Assembly (NCBI RefSeq): GCF_030253575.1
Contig: NC_080560.1
Coordinates: 40,223,001-40,287,000 of the forward strand
DNA from: Rhododendron vialii
Lineage: Eukaryota; Streptophyta; Magnoliopsida; Ericales; Ericaceae
Length of the DNA: 64,000 nucleotides
Direction of reading: 5' to 3'
Below, in pieces: positions 1 through 10,046 of the stretch. Every line of letters begins with the position of its first letter. Within the stretch, counting starts at the first letter, position 1. The notes below the pieces were generated by a model that saw only the letters and a list, made by a program, of their open reading frames with translations, had not been told where the DNA came from and did no database searches. The translations under genes and the position numbers were made by a program.

Positions 1-433
1 GATGTTGGGCAACTTTCATTGCTTTTAGACAATTTATGCTTTCTTCACACTTTCATTTTAGTTTCTTTATTTTCTCCTTCGTTTACTATTGCATGAAAAA
101 TAAGCAATGTAACTTCATTCTGTCTCTTTTTCCATTTTTCATTTTTTAGGTTTCAACTGTCAGTCCTTAAGTCTGATCTCATTATTTTCTCTCCTCTTTC
201 TTTCCAATCCAAACATTTGGAAGGAAATCTTTCTAACTTTTCTTTCTTTTCTCATTTTTCCAAGATCCGAACAAGGCTTAATTAAAATATGGGGGTGGTT
301 TTGTAATTTCAATACAGAAAGGCCAAAAAAAAAAAAATGTAGAATATTTTTTTTTTTGCCCAAGGGTCCTACCCAGTTACCCACCCAACCAGGTGGCTCC
401 AGTTTGGACCCGTTGTGGGCCCTTCCTAGGCCC
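1..433. other. AT-rich intergenic DNA, nothing recognised
   Basis: The stretch is T-rich and holds only short reading frames with no recognisable protein similarity. The last 80 bases, with GGGCCC blocks, resemble low-copy repeat DNA seen again near 45.55 kb. No gene or RNA is supported. Confidence 0.6.
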
Positions 434-711
434 GTAACAATTATCGGAACCGTTTATTTTTTAGAGCTCGTCGAGAACATTAGCCACACCAAAAATCACG
501 TTGATCGGATATCATTTGATATGTTTTCGAAATGTATTAAGTTTTGGGGAAAAAGTATGCAACATTGGATTACAACCCATTCGACACAATTATCCATAGA
601 TAAATGCATTTCGATATCATATCAAACGATATCTGATCAACGTGATTTTTGGCATGGCTAATGTTCTCAACGCGCGAGCTCTAAAAAATGAACGGTTCCG
701 ATAATTGTTGC
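434..711. mobile_element. Hairpin MITE with about 90-bp terminal inverted repeats
   Basis: The left arm (about 434-523) runs into a reverse-complement right arm (about 618-711) with only a few mismatches, and inner bases around 531-545 and 603-615 also pair. The whole 278-bp element can fold into one long hairpin. No coding capacity is present. Arm length and lack of coding fit a foldback or Mutator-like MITE. Target-site duplications were not clear. Transcripts across it would be good Dicer substrates (inference). Confidence 0.75.
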
Positions 712-1236
712 AGCCATTTTATGATCAGTCACAATTAACTTTTCTCCGAAAAAATTTCATTAAAATTTGGACCATTGAAAACACAATCTAACTACTGTGG
801 AAGAAGTCCGAATTTTAACCAAAATCCGGGATACTGACCTGAAAAGGACTACAACCCCAAAATAGTTTCACATTTTTTATTAGTTGCGCATTTTCTTGAT
901 ATGACTTCCGCATTCTTTTAATAACCAAATTTACCATAGACTTCTCCGCTTCAATATTGTGTACATCATCCAAGATATCTAATTCTATATGTGGTTCCGG
1001 AATTCTCAACCATCCTTGTCACTTTTTACATGTTACGTCATTCTATTGTTTGCAGTCCGGACATACATTTGTTTAAGGACGGAGGAAGTAGTTCAGAGTA
1101 ATTATGCTTTCTATTGTTTGTGGTTTTCTTGTTGCATGATTGTTTCTGTAGTCATATGCTTCCCTATAAATTTTTCAAGGTATTGGGGACAAAATATTCC
1201 ATGGGGCAAATTTAAAAGAATACTCCAAAATATGTA
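712..1236. repeat. Relic repeat, copy of the block upstream of other F-box genes
   Basis: Bases 840-1103 match repeats at 1470-1707, 11820-12090, 15275-15590 and 20220-20490. All end with a Stowaway-like terminus that reads, on the other strand, as TACTCC...CCTCCGTCC. Bases 1105-1236 match DNA at 14910-15045 and 30430-30500. These are relics of the same tandem array that carries the F-box genes. No gene is present. Confidence 0.6.
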
Positions 1237-1707
1237 CTACTTCCTCCGAAAATTTTTACTTGAGTGGGGTCAGTGAATCCCCCTTGCCTCCATTTGGGTC
1301 AGCCCCTACATGGAACTATACGGTGCGAATGGATTTGGATGAAGAATGAGAAACATATTTTTTGTGGCTGGTACAAGTGCTTATAGTGTATATATAATAC
1401 GTATATTTTGGGTTCATTTGTTATGTATTAGTTACATATTGTTGGGTTCAATTTAAGAATACGAATACAACCCCAAAATAGTTCCACATTTTTTATTAGT
1501 TGTGGATTTTCTTGATATGAACTCCGCATTCTTTTAATTACCAAATTTTTTGATGTGTATACCATAGACTTCTCCACTGGAAGATTACTTACATCATCCA
1601 AGATCTCCAATTCTACACGTAGTTCTCGAATTCTCCGCCATCCTTGTCACTTTTTATGTGTTACGTCATTCTATTATTTAGGGACGAAGGGAGTAGTACG
1701 GAGTATG
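1237..1707. mobile_element. Stowaway/mariner-like non-autonomous element (degenerate)
   Basis: The left end (TACTACTTCCTCCG near 1237) and the right end (near 1680-1707, GACGAAGGGAGTAGTACGGAGTA) are inverted copies of the widespread plant Stowaway terminus CTCCCTCCGTCC. The element is about 470 bp and non-coding. Related copies lie at 15040-15590, 11820-12090 and 20220-20490 at equivalent places in the F-box units. It was probably duplicated with the units rather than inserted repeatedly. Confidence 0.5.
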
Positions 1708-1904
1708 GTGTAGCATCTGAGCCGTTCATTGTCGAAATAAGATCCAAGCCGTTGGATGGTGTTGTGCACCACCCGCACAACACCATCCTGTTTCTTTTTT
1801 TTGTTGCAGTCTATGGAAGAGCCTTAAATCTTAATACAACATCATTGACCCATTGGCATATTGAAGACGAAGATTAAACGGATCTCTTTCTTCGAAGAAA
1901 ACTA
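1650..1904 (+). promoter_or_regulatory. Orphan F-box gene leader with no gene behind it
   Basis: This stretch closely matches the DNA just upstream of the intact F-box gene at 15867. It shares the GTTGTGCACCACCC...CACAACACCATCC palindrome-like block, the ATGGAAGAGCCTTAAATC block, and the CATTGACCCATTGGCATAT...GAAGACGAAGATTAAACG block. The match stops at about 1904, where the CT-rich leader and ATG should follow, and unrelated sequence begins. It is a promoter/leader relic of a deleted copy. Whether it still drives transcription is unknown. Confidence 0.7.
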
Positions 1905-2403
1905 GATGCATTGCGACGTGCAAGGAACGTTTCTCATGCCCGTTGTAGAGATCGATTTTGATTGTTTTTAAAATTATAAATGTGGATGAGTGTAGCAAAA
2001 GTTGTATGTATAAGTTTGATCAAGTGTTTATCATAAGTAGTTATCTGCAAAAGTTTTTTGCTACACATAGTAGCTGTGATTTAAACTTTTGCTATACATA
2101 GTAGCTGTGATTTATGACTAACTGCATGACTTTGGCTACAAGTTTATCTATACAATTGCAAAAGGCCTATCATTAAAATAGAGTTTGTTCAAGTTAGACA
2201 AAGCAAAAGTCTTTGGATTGCAAGTTCTTCATGCCAAAAGGTTAATGTTTAAAGCTGATGGAAGAAGCCTGCCCAATGATGCGCTCCTAGCCCATCCCTG
2301 TCAAATAATTAGACTTGTAAGCAAGTGGGTAGGAGTATTGTTGGCTACGAGAATGTCCATGATGAAATCCCAGCCAACTGAGTGAAAAGCCTATAAAATT
2401 AAC
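1905..2403. other. Intergenic DNA, no gene recognised
   Basis: Contains a short direct repeat (AAACTTTTGCTA...CATAGTAGCTGTGATTTA twice at 2050-2115). Short frames at 2185-2385 show no recognisable family. Confidence 0.5.
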
Positions 2404-2511
2404 TTGTCCATATGCAAAAATGGTACAATTGAAATCCTCCAAAACTTCATTAACAATTGGAACAACTGCTTGATCATAAAGATCCCTTTGCTGAGCTGAA
2501 GGGCCAAAAAC
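2404..2511 (-). pseudogene. Single kinesin-5 motor-domain exon (fragment)
   Basis: Read on the minus strand, 108 bases give 36 uninterrupted residues beginning VFGPSAQQRDLYDQAV and ending NCTIFAYGQ. This is the stretch of the kinesin-5 (BimC/Eg5) motor domain just before the P-loop. It is bounded by a plausible acceptor (TAG before VFG) and a GT donor directly after GQ, so it looks like one intact exon. The next exon should start TGTGKTYTMEG and is not found downstream (lower coordinates); the preceding exon is also not visible. I therefore call it an orphan exon, from gene decay or transposon capture. The family assignment is confident from the motif; function is not expected. Confidence 0.75.
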
Positions 2512-3868
2512 CTACCAGTAGCGCAAATTAACGTCAGTATATAACTTGAAAGTAATGCAACATGTATAAAAAAAGGTAAATCACTATCAAGGTACAACCC
2601 GGCTCTATGTAGATTTTCAAACCAACAATCTCCCCAAGTCATTAAAAGTTTTAAGACCTAACACCTCAGATTATTTGACCTACCCTAGTCTTGCGTAACT
2701 ATATTTAGCTCTCTAAGTTCCAATTCTACCAACTAAAACAGGTTTACATAAGTTGTTGCTTTGGTGGAATTTAACCCTGATACTCATTAAGTTGGAAAAA
2801 AATAAACAAAAAAGACAGAAATGCTAATTTTGCGGCGCACAAAAATGCCAAATTTAGCAAACTAACAGATAAAAAGTTGAAGAGACTTCAATAGAATGAT
2901 GCTTCTTTGGAGCAAGGCTATTAGATTGACACTCCAACACGTATCAAACATAGATAACTAAAATGGAGTGTTTGATATCTCATAGGGACAAGCACAAAAA
3001 AACTCCTTTGAATCCATTTTGTTTCTGTCAACTCTAAAGAGCCAACGCAGATAAGGCAACAAATACTCTAAGTAAAAAAGAAGAACAAGAAGAAGAAACT
3101 TGGAAAGCTACCCCCACCCCACCACCGTATCAGTTTTTCTTTTTGAGCAAAGGACCACAACATTGATGAAGGCTCCACCAAATAGGCTCAAAACTTAGAA
3201 AGCCACCCCCACCCCACCACTCATCGATGAAGGCTCCACCTAATAGGCTATCCCATCTCATGGGCTACGACAACAAAAAAAATAAAAATGTTGGTTTCCA
3301 CCAAAAACTGATCTATAAGTACCTAATCTCCTTGCCCTGTTATTTATATAAGGGCTTTATTCACAAATTGAAATCAAACTGCATGCAAATCACGGCAAAA
3401 TTTATAAAGGATCAACCATTAGGGCTTGCCGTCAAATGGGCTGTAAAATCACAACAAGGATATTGATTTTCACCTAGAATTGGTTTTTTCCCACACAATT
3501 TTTACTCTTTCATTGTATGAGTTTCCAATACTCTTGTCGATTGCGATGCTGTCTTTCACGTTGGGTGTTGGGAAAAAGCAATTTCTTCATACTACAAATA
3601 GAAAATAGGCTTTCGAGGGGTCTTATGAAAATCATGGAACTCCTCTATAACCTCAATACACACAGACTATGATGCACACTTCCAGTAAGACAAACAAACA
3701 AAAATTAAATCCTCATAAAAACTCAGAGAATCTTGTTTTCTAAGTCAAATGTACACAAGCTAAACCTATACCGATTACACACACAGAACTCACTAAATCG
3801 AACAGAATTAAAAGCCCATTAAGACCGAATACCTTATCAAACATGAAAACCCTATCGATGTGTTTCCT
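2512..3868. other. Intergenic DNA with a short local duplication
   Basis: The sequence around 3110-3190 is partly repeated at 3195-3250 (shared CCCCCACCCCACCAC and GATGAAGGCTCCACC). No protein family was recognised on either strand. Confidence 0.5.
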
Positions 3869-3870
3869 GG

Positions 3871-3990
3871 CAATGTTTTGAGAGACTGCTACTTCTCTCT
3901 GGTATCCAGGCAATGTTTTGAGAGACTGCTACTTCTCTCTGGTATCCAGGCAATGTTTTGAGAGACTGCTACTTCTCTCTGGTACCCATA
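3871..3990. repeat. Three tandem copies of a 40-bp unit
   Basis: The unit starting CAATGTTTTGAGAGACTGCT is repeated head to tail at 3871-3910, 3911-3950 and 3951-3990. The first two are identical and the third drifts only in its last few bases (GGTACCCATA). The near identity points to a recent minisatellite expansion. No reading frame spans it. Confidence 0.95.
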
Positions 3991-4921
3991 GTCGTTGCCT
4001 ATAAACTCTTTACTTTCGAGAAGGAAGCTATTTCATGATTGTATATAGGCTGACCTTCATCAAAGCACATTCTCAATTCCAGTTTATCAGTAAATTGTGT
4101 TGTTTCCAGTCATATTTTATGTGCAGCTAATGCAGTCACAGAGAAAAAGGACAGTAAATGTAAGAAACCATCATTTTTGAGTTGCATGAGACAAACCTTG
4201 TATAATCGTTCAGCACAAACATTTTGTCGATGAAGTCATCTCTGCAAAGTGAACACAATATAATTGAAGAACAAAAGTCACCACAAATAACTGCATCAAC
4301 CCACCAAGATACACAAATAACAAAAGTCACTCTATTTTACAAAACCGAATAGACTGGAAACACCCTATAATATTACAAAACTGAATTTGCATTACGAGAC
4401 ACGCATGTGCAAAACATCTGGTAGATTTTATCTGAATCTGCTAGATTAACTAATAAACCAATCGATAATGAGAAGAGGGCACATGAGATAATACCTTAAC
4501 ATGCACAAATCAAAAACCACAGTTTCACAGAAAATTTAAAATTTAACAAACAAACCATTCCCATTGTAGCCTAATTTCAGCAGATTTACAGTAACCAAAA
4601 TCAATAAGAAAGGAAATAATCATACAACCCAAATCAAGTTAAAAAACTTACCAAAAACGTAGAAGGAAAAGTGCAAATCTGGAACGGAATTCACTCTGTG
4701 ATAAACTCTGCAAAAATAAAATTAGGAAGAGAGAGAGAGAGAGGGAGATGATTTGAGATCAGTGAAAGACATGCAGAACCTGTGCAACTGATATAGTGCA
4801 AGTGACTTATCGACATAGCGATATGTGTGTTGGCTGGAAATTTGGACTGTGCTGGAATAGAGTCGTCGCTCGCCGGTGTCCGTCATCGTCCTCATCGTCC
4901 GCCGTCGCCCTCAAATCTGGT

Positions 4922-4926
<5 letters not shown>
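3991..4926. other. Possible 5' part of a decayed minus-strand gene
   Basis: On the minus strand two short exon-like pieces have convincing splice borders: 4191-4236 (acceptor CTTTGCAG, donor GTTTGTC) and about 4653-4717 (acceptor TTTTTGCAG, donor GTAAGTTTT). They lie downstream of a CT-rich leader. The translated pieces match no family I know. They could belong to the same dead gene as the kinesin exon at 2404-2511, but no sequence link is visible. Confidence 0.25.

Positions 4927-4981
<55 letters not shown>
4927..4981. repeat. (AG)n microsatellite
   Basis: An uninterrupted dinucleotide run of about 55 bases. It creates artefactual Arg-Glu reading frames. A shorter GA run lies at about 4728-4746. 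Confidence 0.98.
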
Positions 4982-4984
<3 letters not shown>

Positions 4985-5298
4985 GCGAAGGGAGAACAGA
5001 GAGAACAGAAGCTCAGCGGTCACCACACATGAGTAAACTCTGTTATTCCCTTCACTGGTTTCACCCCATCACGCCACGTACCTTGCGAAGTTGAAGAAAA
5101 AAAGAGTGGGAGGCAGAAGAAAAGAAGGGGGAGGCGGAGCTAATGAAGTAATATGGAACCAAAAATGAAAAGACGAAATGACCCTGATCCAGAAAACTAG
5201 TGCCTTCCCAATCACAGGGGCAAAATCGTCCAAATTGGAAAAATTGTCTAGCGTTTCAATTGGAAAAGTGATTCTTCTGAAGGAGAGTTTAGAAATTC

Positions 5299-5355
5299 CT
5301 TGTCTCCTCTCTCTTCTCTCACAACGCCATAGATAGCAGAAACCCCTATAAGAAA
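5299..5355 (+). promoter_or_regulatory. Conserved CT-rich 5' leader of the F-box gene at 5356
   Basis: The block CCTTGTCTC...TCTTCTCTCACAACGCCATAG followed by AGAAACCCCTATAAGAAA directly before the ATG is nearly the same before the copies at 12632, 15867 and 21041. Conservation just upstream of the start marks it as the 5' untranslated leader. Further upstream the four copies differ, so the 5356 gene may have its own promoter. Confidence 0.65.
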
Positions 5356-6441
5356 ATGGAACGATGGGATTTGCCCAATCTTCCACATGAGGTTGTCTAC
5401 GACATACTCTCAAGACTACCCGTCAAGTCTCTGTGCCGTTTCAAGTCGGTTTCCAAGCCATGGCTCGCTCTAATCACCGAGCCCCACTTCATCAAATCTC
5501 ACCTCCATCAATCCATGAAAAACAACACGAACCAGAGACTAATCGTCGCTCCTCAATACTGTGGTTCTAAATCTTTCTATTCCATGGACTACCAAGCACC
5601 CGATCCCACCGTAGCCGAGCTCGAAATGCCCTGGAAGTCTGCTTGTGTTGAAATTTGGGGCTCTTTCAATGGAGTCTTACTCGTAGATATTGATGGGGAG
5701 TTATGTTTATGGAACCCATCAATTAGAATGTATCAGAAAATTTCACGACCTAAGTTTACCCGTTGTTCGATAATGTATGCGCTTGGTTATGACTGTATTA
5801 ATGATGATTTCAAGGTTGCTGCGGCTGTTCCCCCTACAAGTGATGTCCCTTGTACTGTTCGTGTGTTCAGTTCTAAACTAAGCTCATGGAAGAGAATTAG
5901 AGACTTTGGTTACTCTTGTCGTCTTTATGGGCGAGGGAGTGTTCTCAATGGGGCACCGCATTGGTTTGCGTGTGGAAGCACCACTATCGAAGCACGTTAT
6001 TTCCGTATTGCTTGTTTTGATGTTATGGAAGAGAAATTCAAAGAGGTGCCCACGCCTATGTGTGAAGTTGAGAGTAATGTCTTTAAGGTAGGTGTTTTGG
6101 ATGGATGCCTCTGCGCAGTTGATAGCCGTCTCGAGAGTCATTTAAATGTTTGGGTGATGAAGGAATACGGCGTGGAAGAATCTTGGACCAAGTTGTTTGT
6201 TGTATCAAATGTGTCAGGAGAGTCGTTTTTCAAATACTGTGCGCTGCTTTGTTTCACAAAGGATGGAGAGTTTGTATTGAGGTTGAACTTAGGGGCGTCG
6301 GTGAAGTTAGTGATCTACAATCCAAAACAAAAAACTTACAAGAGGATTGGGATGCCTCAGAATTGGAAGGGGTTTGATGCTGATTTATACGTGGAGAGTC
6401 TTGTTTCAACTTTGGGCAGCAACAGCACTATAAGGTACTGA
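5356..6441 (+). CDS. F-box protein with FBA-type C-terminal domain (intact, subfamily MEQW)
   Basis: A 361-residue single-exon protein, the usual length for plant F-box/FBA proteins of the At3g23880/CPR1-like group. The F-box spans about residues 6-47 (LPNLPHEVVYDILSRLP, then KSVSKPWLALI). The associated domain starts near residue 98 and shows GSFNG (102-106), LWNPS (118-122), YALGYD, SSKLSSWK, LNGAPHWF, CFDVMEEKF, VWVMKEYG and ESLV close to the end. By family knowledge it would be the substrate receptor of an SCF E3 ligase, with the F-box binding SKP1 and the C-terminal region binding a target. Target and site of action are unknown. The ATG is the first in a leader shared with three paralogues. 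Its nearest relative in the window is the gene at 15867. A Mutator-like MITE sits 175 bases downstream of the stop. There is no frameshift or missing core residue. Confidence 0.93.
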   Translation: MERWDLPNLPHEVVYDILSRLPVKSLCRFKSVSKPWLALITEPHFIKSHLHQSMKNNTNQRLIVAPQYCGSKSFYSMDYQAPDPTVAELEMPWKSACVEIWGSFNGVLLVDIDGELCLWNPSIRMYQKISRPKFTRCSIMYALGYDCINDDFKVAAAVPPTSDVPCTVRVFSSKLSSWKRIRDFGYSCRLYGRGSVLNGAPHWFACGSTTIEARYFRIACFDVMEEKFKEVPTPMCEVESNVFKVGVLDGCLCAVDSRLESHLNVWVMKEYGVEESWTKLFVVSNVSGESFFKYCALLCFTKDGEFVLRLNLGASVKLVIYNPKQKTYKRIGMPQNWKGFDADLYVESLVSTLGSNSTIRY

Positions 6442-6616
6442 TGATAGGATGGAAATGGAAGAAAAAGTTGGTAATTCAAATTACCAAACCATTGTTTTTG
6501 TCTTTCTTTCATTTTGTATATGTATTACACAACTTGTGTGTAAATAGTAAATACTCTTTTGTACTTGGTGCATGCTCGTTCTCCTAATCAGTGTAAATGT
6601 ACTTCAAAATAAACTA

Positions 6617-7010
6617 GAGTAAATTACACTAAGCCCCCTCAACTAATTCGCATTTTTACTTAACCCCCTTAGACTACAAAATTCGACATTGTGCACCCTC
6701 TAACTATCCAGAGTTGACACTTAACACCCTTTTGTTAGGTCTCCATAGGAAAAATGCACCGACGGCCGTCTCCGGCCACCGAACAGCCGATCCGAGCCGT
6801 CCAAAAATTTAAATAAAAAAAACCGAGTAGGCTCACGCGGGAATCAACGGCATCTGACGGCCGTCAGTGCGTTTTTCCTACGGAGACCTAACAAAATGGT
6901 GTTAAGTGTCAACTCTGGATAGTTAGAGGGTGCACAATGTCGGGTTTTGTAGTCTAAGGGGGTTAAGTGAAAATATGGGTTAGTTGAGGGGGGCTTAGTG
7001 TAATTTACTC
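6617..7010. mobile_element. Mutator-like MITE, 394 bp, 9-bp target duplication
   Basis: Two long near-perfect inverted arms (about 6617-6775 and 6858-7010; ends GAGTAAATTACAC and GTGTAATTTACTC) flank a short GC-rich centre. The element is bordered by the direct repeat AATAAACTA at 6608-6616 and 7011-7019. Paralogous DNA downstream of other F-box copies (about 13986-14010, 17130-17150 and 22815-22835) carries a single AATAAACTA-like site and no insert, so these are empty sites. A 9-bp duplication and long arms are typical of Mutator-like elements. It sits in the 3' region of the gene at 5356. Confidence 0.9.
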
Positions 7011-7019
7011 AATAAACTA

Positions 7020-7870
7020 TTGTATCTGGTATTTTCTCATCGAGCTTGGTGGTCATAATGTTGATCAGCAACTTTCTTCTGTTTTGAACACTGGTAATCA
7101 TAGATGTATTCCATAGATTGGAGATGCATCTATAGTTCCAAGATTGTAATCTACGGAATATTGGTAACCACACAGATTGGAGATACTCCATTTAAAATTT
7201 GTGACAATTCCAATTACACTTCATAAAAGTAGTTAGTTTACTCATGTATTTATTGGACATGCTCCAAATGTTAGATGGATCGATCGAAGTTCCAATTACA
7301 TTCAAAGTTCTATGTTTGTATTGCGTTCAACACTTTGAGGACTTTTTTTCTTAAAGAATGAGTCAATTGATTGGATCGACCACATATAAATATTGGATTT
7401 AGCTGATTTTTTATTGGGTCCCACAATTTTTTTTGTACATTTAATGAACGGCTCGATTCATCTGTCTGGGACCTGGATTAAGTCTCACACCGTGATATGT
7501 GCTCAACCCGCCCTGATACATTTTCCCAATTTTACATACTCGTGTGCACATATAACGGTGTGAGACTTTTTTTGGCTCAGTAAAAGAATTTTATTATTTT
7601 TTGAAAAGGTACAAAGATTAATAAGACAAGGGCATGCGAAGAAAAAATTACTAAAACTACCCGAAACCCAAACGTTAACAAGAGACCAACCAAGAAATGG
7701 GACAAGCCCAAAAAACGAGGTGGGTCGGGTTATGTGTGGAAGAGGATTTCCTGCTAAACCCGACTCACGAAGGCACAAACCTACTCCTTCTCCGCTTTCT
7801 TCTCGCTTCTCTCTCTCTCTCTCCTCCCACAACGCCCCAAGGAGAAAAGCCCCCCAAACTCTCTCACTAG
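7020..7870. repeat. Intergenic block duplicated at 18.19-18.90 kb
   Basis: Includes the leader of the split F-box copy. The sequence from the TTTTCTCATCGAGCTTGG block onwards is matched at 17140-17200 and again at 18190-18895. The gap there is explained by inserted and extra DNA, including the MITE at 17678-18122. It marks the spacer between the first and second genes of each tandem unit. A CT run at 7800-7830 lies just upstream of the coding similarity. Confidence 0.7.
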
Positions 7871-8107
7871 AAATTGGTGGTGGTTTTGCCTGATCTTCCC
7901 AGTGAGATCGTCTACGACATGCTCTCAAGACTACCCATCAAGTCTCTGTGCCATTTCAAATCGGTTTCCAAGCCATGGCTCGCCCTCATCACCTACCCCG
8001 AATTCGTCAAGTCACACCTCCATCATCAATCCACAAACAACTACAACATGAACCAGAAGTTAATCCTTCACTCTGCCACTTCTCCCTCCATCTATTCCAT
8101 AGATTAC

Positions 8108-10046
8108 TAGTTACACCCATTTTTGGGCAAAATTCAGAAAATCAATTTATGGTTAGAAGAAGGCCTTGAATGAAAGTCTCAGGCGCTAAAAAGCCTCATG
8201 ATCGGTCACCCATGAAATCGGGCCGATTTGAACGCCACTGATCGAGTTGAGTTTTAAAAGGCCTGGGCAAAATTATGCCTAAGATTTCGTTATCACAAGC
8301 CCAAGCCCAAGATTGGCCGAAGACTTTGGTTGACCCACTAGATCTGAGTGTTTTATCTAGGCCTAGGCCAGTTCTTAGAAATAATAAGGCCTTCTAAGTG
8401 GGCCTAAATCAGTTAAAGCCCAAGTTTTCTTTCCAAACTTGGGCTCGCATGGCTTACAAAGAGAAGAGGCCTATGATACTCCTCAAGTTCAGGCCCAAGT
8501 AATAGATGGGCCTACTTCTTAAAGAAAACGTCACCTATGGCCTTCAGTTGGCAGGGAAAAGGTCTCAAGCTGCTCACAAGTAGCTCAAAGGCCTAGAATG
8601 TTCTTGTTGGGCAGATCTAGGTAAACTGCTTACAAGCAGCTCAAGGTCTGAGTCTTTACTATCCTTTAGCATGAAGCAAGGCTTGGGCCACGTGGCAACC
8701 ATGCATGGAGACATCCCAAGCAGCTCACAAGCAGCTTAGGCCTGGACAAGCAGCTCAAAGGCCTCTATCTAACATCACATAAGCTGCTCACAAGCAGCTC
8801 ATCCAGGCCTGCGTTTTTAGACTTGGTGGGCCCGAATATCCCTTTTTTATAAACATCCATGCTCACAAGCAGCTTAAAGGCCTCAAGCTACTCACAAGTA
8901 GCTCAAAGGCCTAGAATATTCTTATTTGGCAGATTTAGGTAAGTTGCTTACAAGCAGCTCAAGGTCTGAACTGGTGGGACCCTATTCTTCAGCATGATGC
9001 AAGGCCAGGGACAGGTGGCGTACATGCAGCCCTTGGAGCTGTTGGTGAATGACTCATGCAGACCTAAGCAAGCTGCACACAAGCAGCTCACTCAGGTCTG
9101 GTTAATCTTTTGTTTCTCGATTCTTCTTTCATAGGAAATCAAAATTAGAGGATTTAAGGGCCCACAAAAGATAGAGAACCAATAAAATGGTAGGAAGGCC
9201 TGGAGAAGTATTGGTCTTGGTCTTCAGCAGTGGTGGGCCCAGAGGATGTCCAATCAAGCAGTAGCTTGAGTGTTGAAGCAGCTCAAAGGCCTGGATGTTG
9301 AAATTCCTTTTGCTCTTTTACAAAGTTTTATGCAGAAAATGAGGATTTTTCAGGCTTTGGCCATTTTCTTGGAGTGAAGAGCACGTTTTGGTCAAAAAAC
9401 TACCCCTCATTGGAGCATTTCGAAGCTGCTCAAGCCTAAGCCTCTGCTAGAAGGCCACATGGCAGCCATGCATGAAGGCCTGTGGAAGCAGCTCAAGGCC
9501 TGGAAGCATTGCTTATAAATACCAGAATTGAAGGCCTTGGCAATGGTCCCCGACCATCAAGCCCCCGGCTTATGCACCTACATTTTCATTTCTTTCAAGC
9601 ATTACTTCAATTATCTTTACTTTCCCGCAAAGCATTTTATCTTTCAGCCCAATCTAGCCCAGCCTAGATTTTATTTCCTTTCATTTCATTGTACCTAAAC
9701 TTCGTTAAACCGTTAATGAAGTTCATTTACCTTATCGTTCAGTCCTGTTTTCTTTTTCTTTCCATTTTTCACACAGTTAGGAAATACTAAGTCCTTATCC
9801 CGACAAGGCAAACCACGAACCACATACGGCCTCAACCCTTAGGTCGTACGCAATCGCTCAATACGAAGTCAGATCTGAGGCATTCAGGCCTTAGCACGAA
9901 TTTGGACTGCAATCCAGTCCTAGTATGAGGCATCCAGGCCTTGATACGAATTTGGACTGCAATCCAGTCCTGGCACGCCTGCATCAGGCCTAGAACTGCC
10001 CTACTCGCTGTTCCTAGGCCAATTTTTACATTTTTCGGAAGAAACA
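8108..10046 (+). mobile_element. Solo LTR, about 1.94 kb, 5-bp target duplication ATTAC
   Basis: The insert begins TAGTTACACCC and ends GAAGAAACA. ATTAC is duplicated at 8103-8107 and 10047-10051. Intact paralogues (for example 46500) read ATAGATTACCAAGC-like sequence without the insert. No protein coding is seen. A TATA box (CTTATAAATA, about 9512) followed by a pyrimidine-rich leader and a 3' part fits a single long LTR with an R region, on the + strand. The TA...CA ends are non-canonical but known for LTR elements. The left two-thirds are packed with variants of CAAGCAGCTCAAAGGCCT. A 53-bp repeat (TTTGGACTGCAATCCAGTCC) occurs twice near 9900-9970. Confidence 0.75.
8560..9500. repeat. Short-period repeat (CAAGCAGCTCAAAGGCCT family) inside the solo LTR
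   Basis: The motif (T)GCTCACAAGCAGCTCAAAGGCCT recurs many times in imperfect copies. A larger unit of roughly 300 bases repeats (8570-8660 resembles 8885-8970, both with GGCAGAT(C/T)TAGGTAA). Such subrepeats are common in long gypsy LTRs. Confidence 0.7.

Noticed and set aside
4796..5036. Two + strand reading frames rich in Arg-Glu repeats
   Set aside because: They are translations of the (AG)n microsatellite; no ATG context, codon bias or homologue supports a gene.
5884..6141. Minus-strand frames opposite the F-box genes (also at 10301, 16404, 46697, 50964)
   Set aside because: Antisense shadows: the same frame is open opposite each paralogue because the sense protein is conserved.
8560..9500. 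CRISPR-like repeated words
   Set aside because: Spacing is irregular and repeats are imperfect; this is LTR subrepeat DNA in a plant genome.
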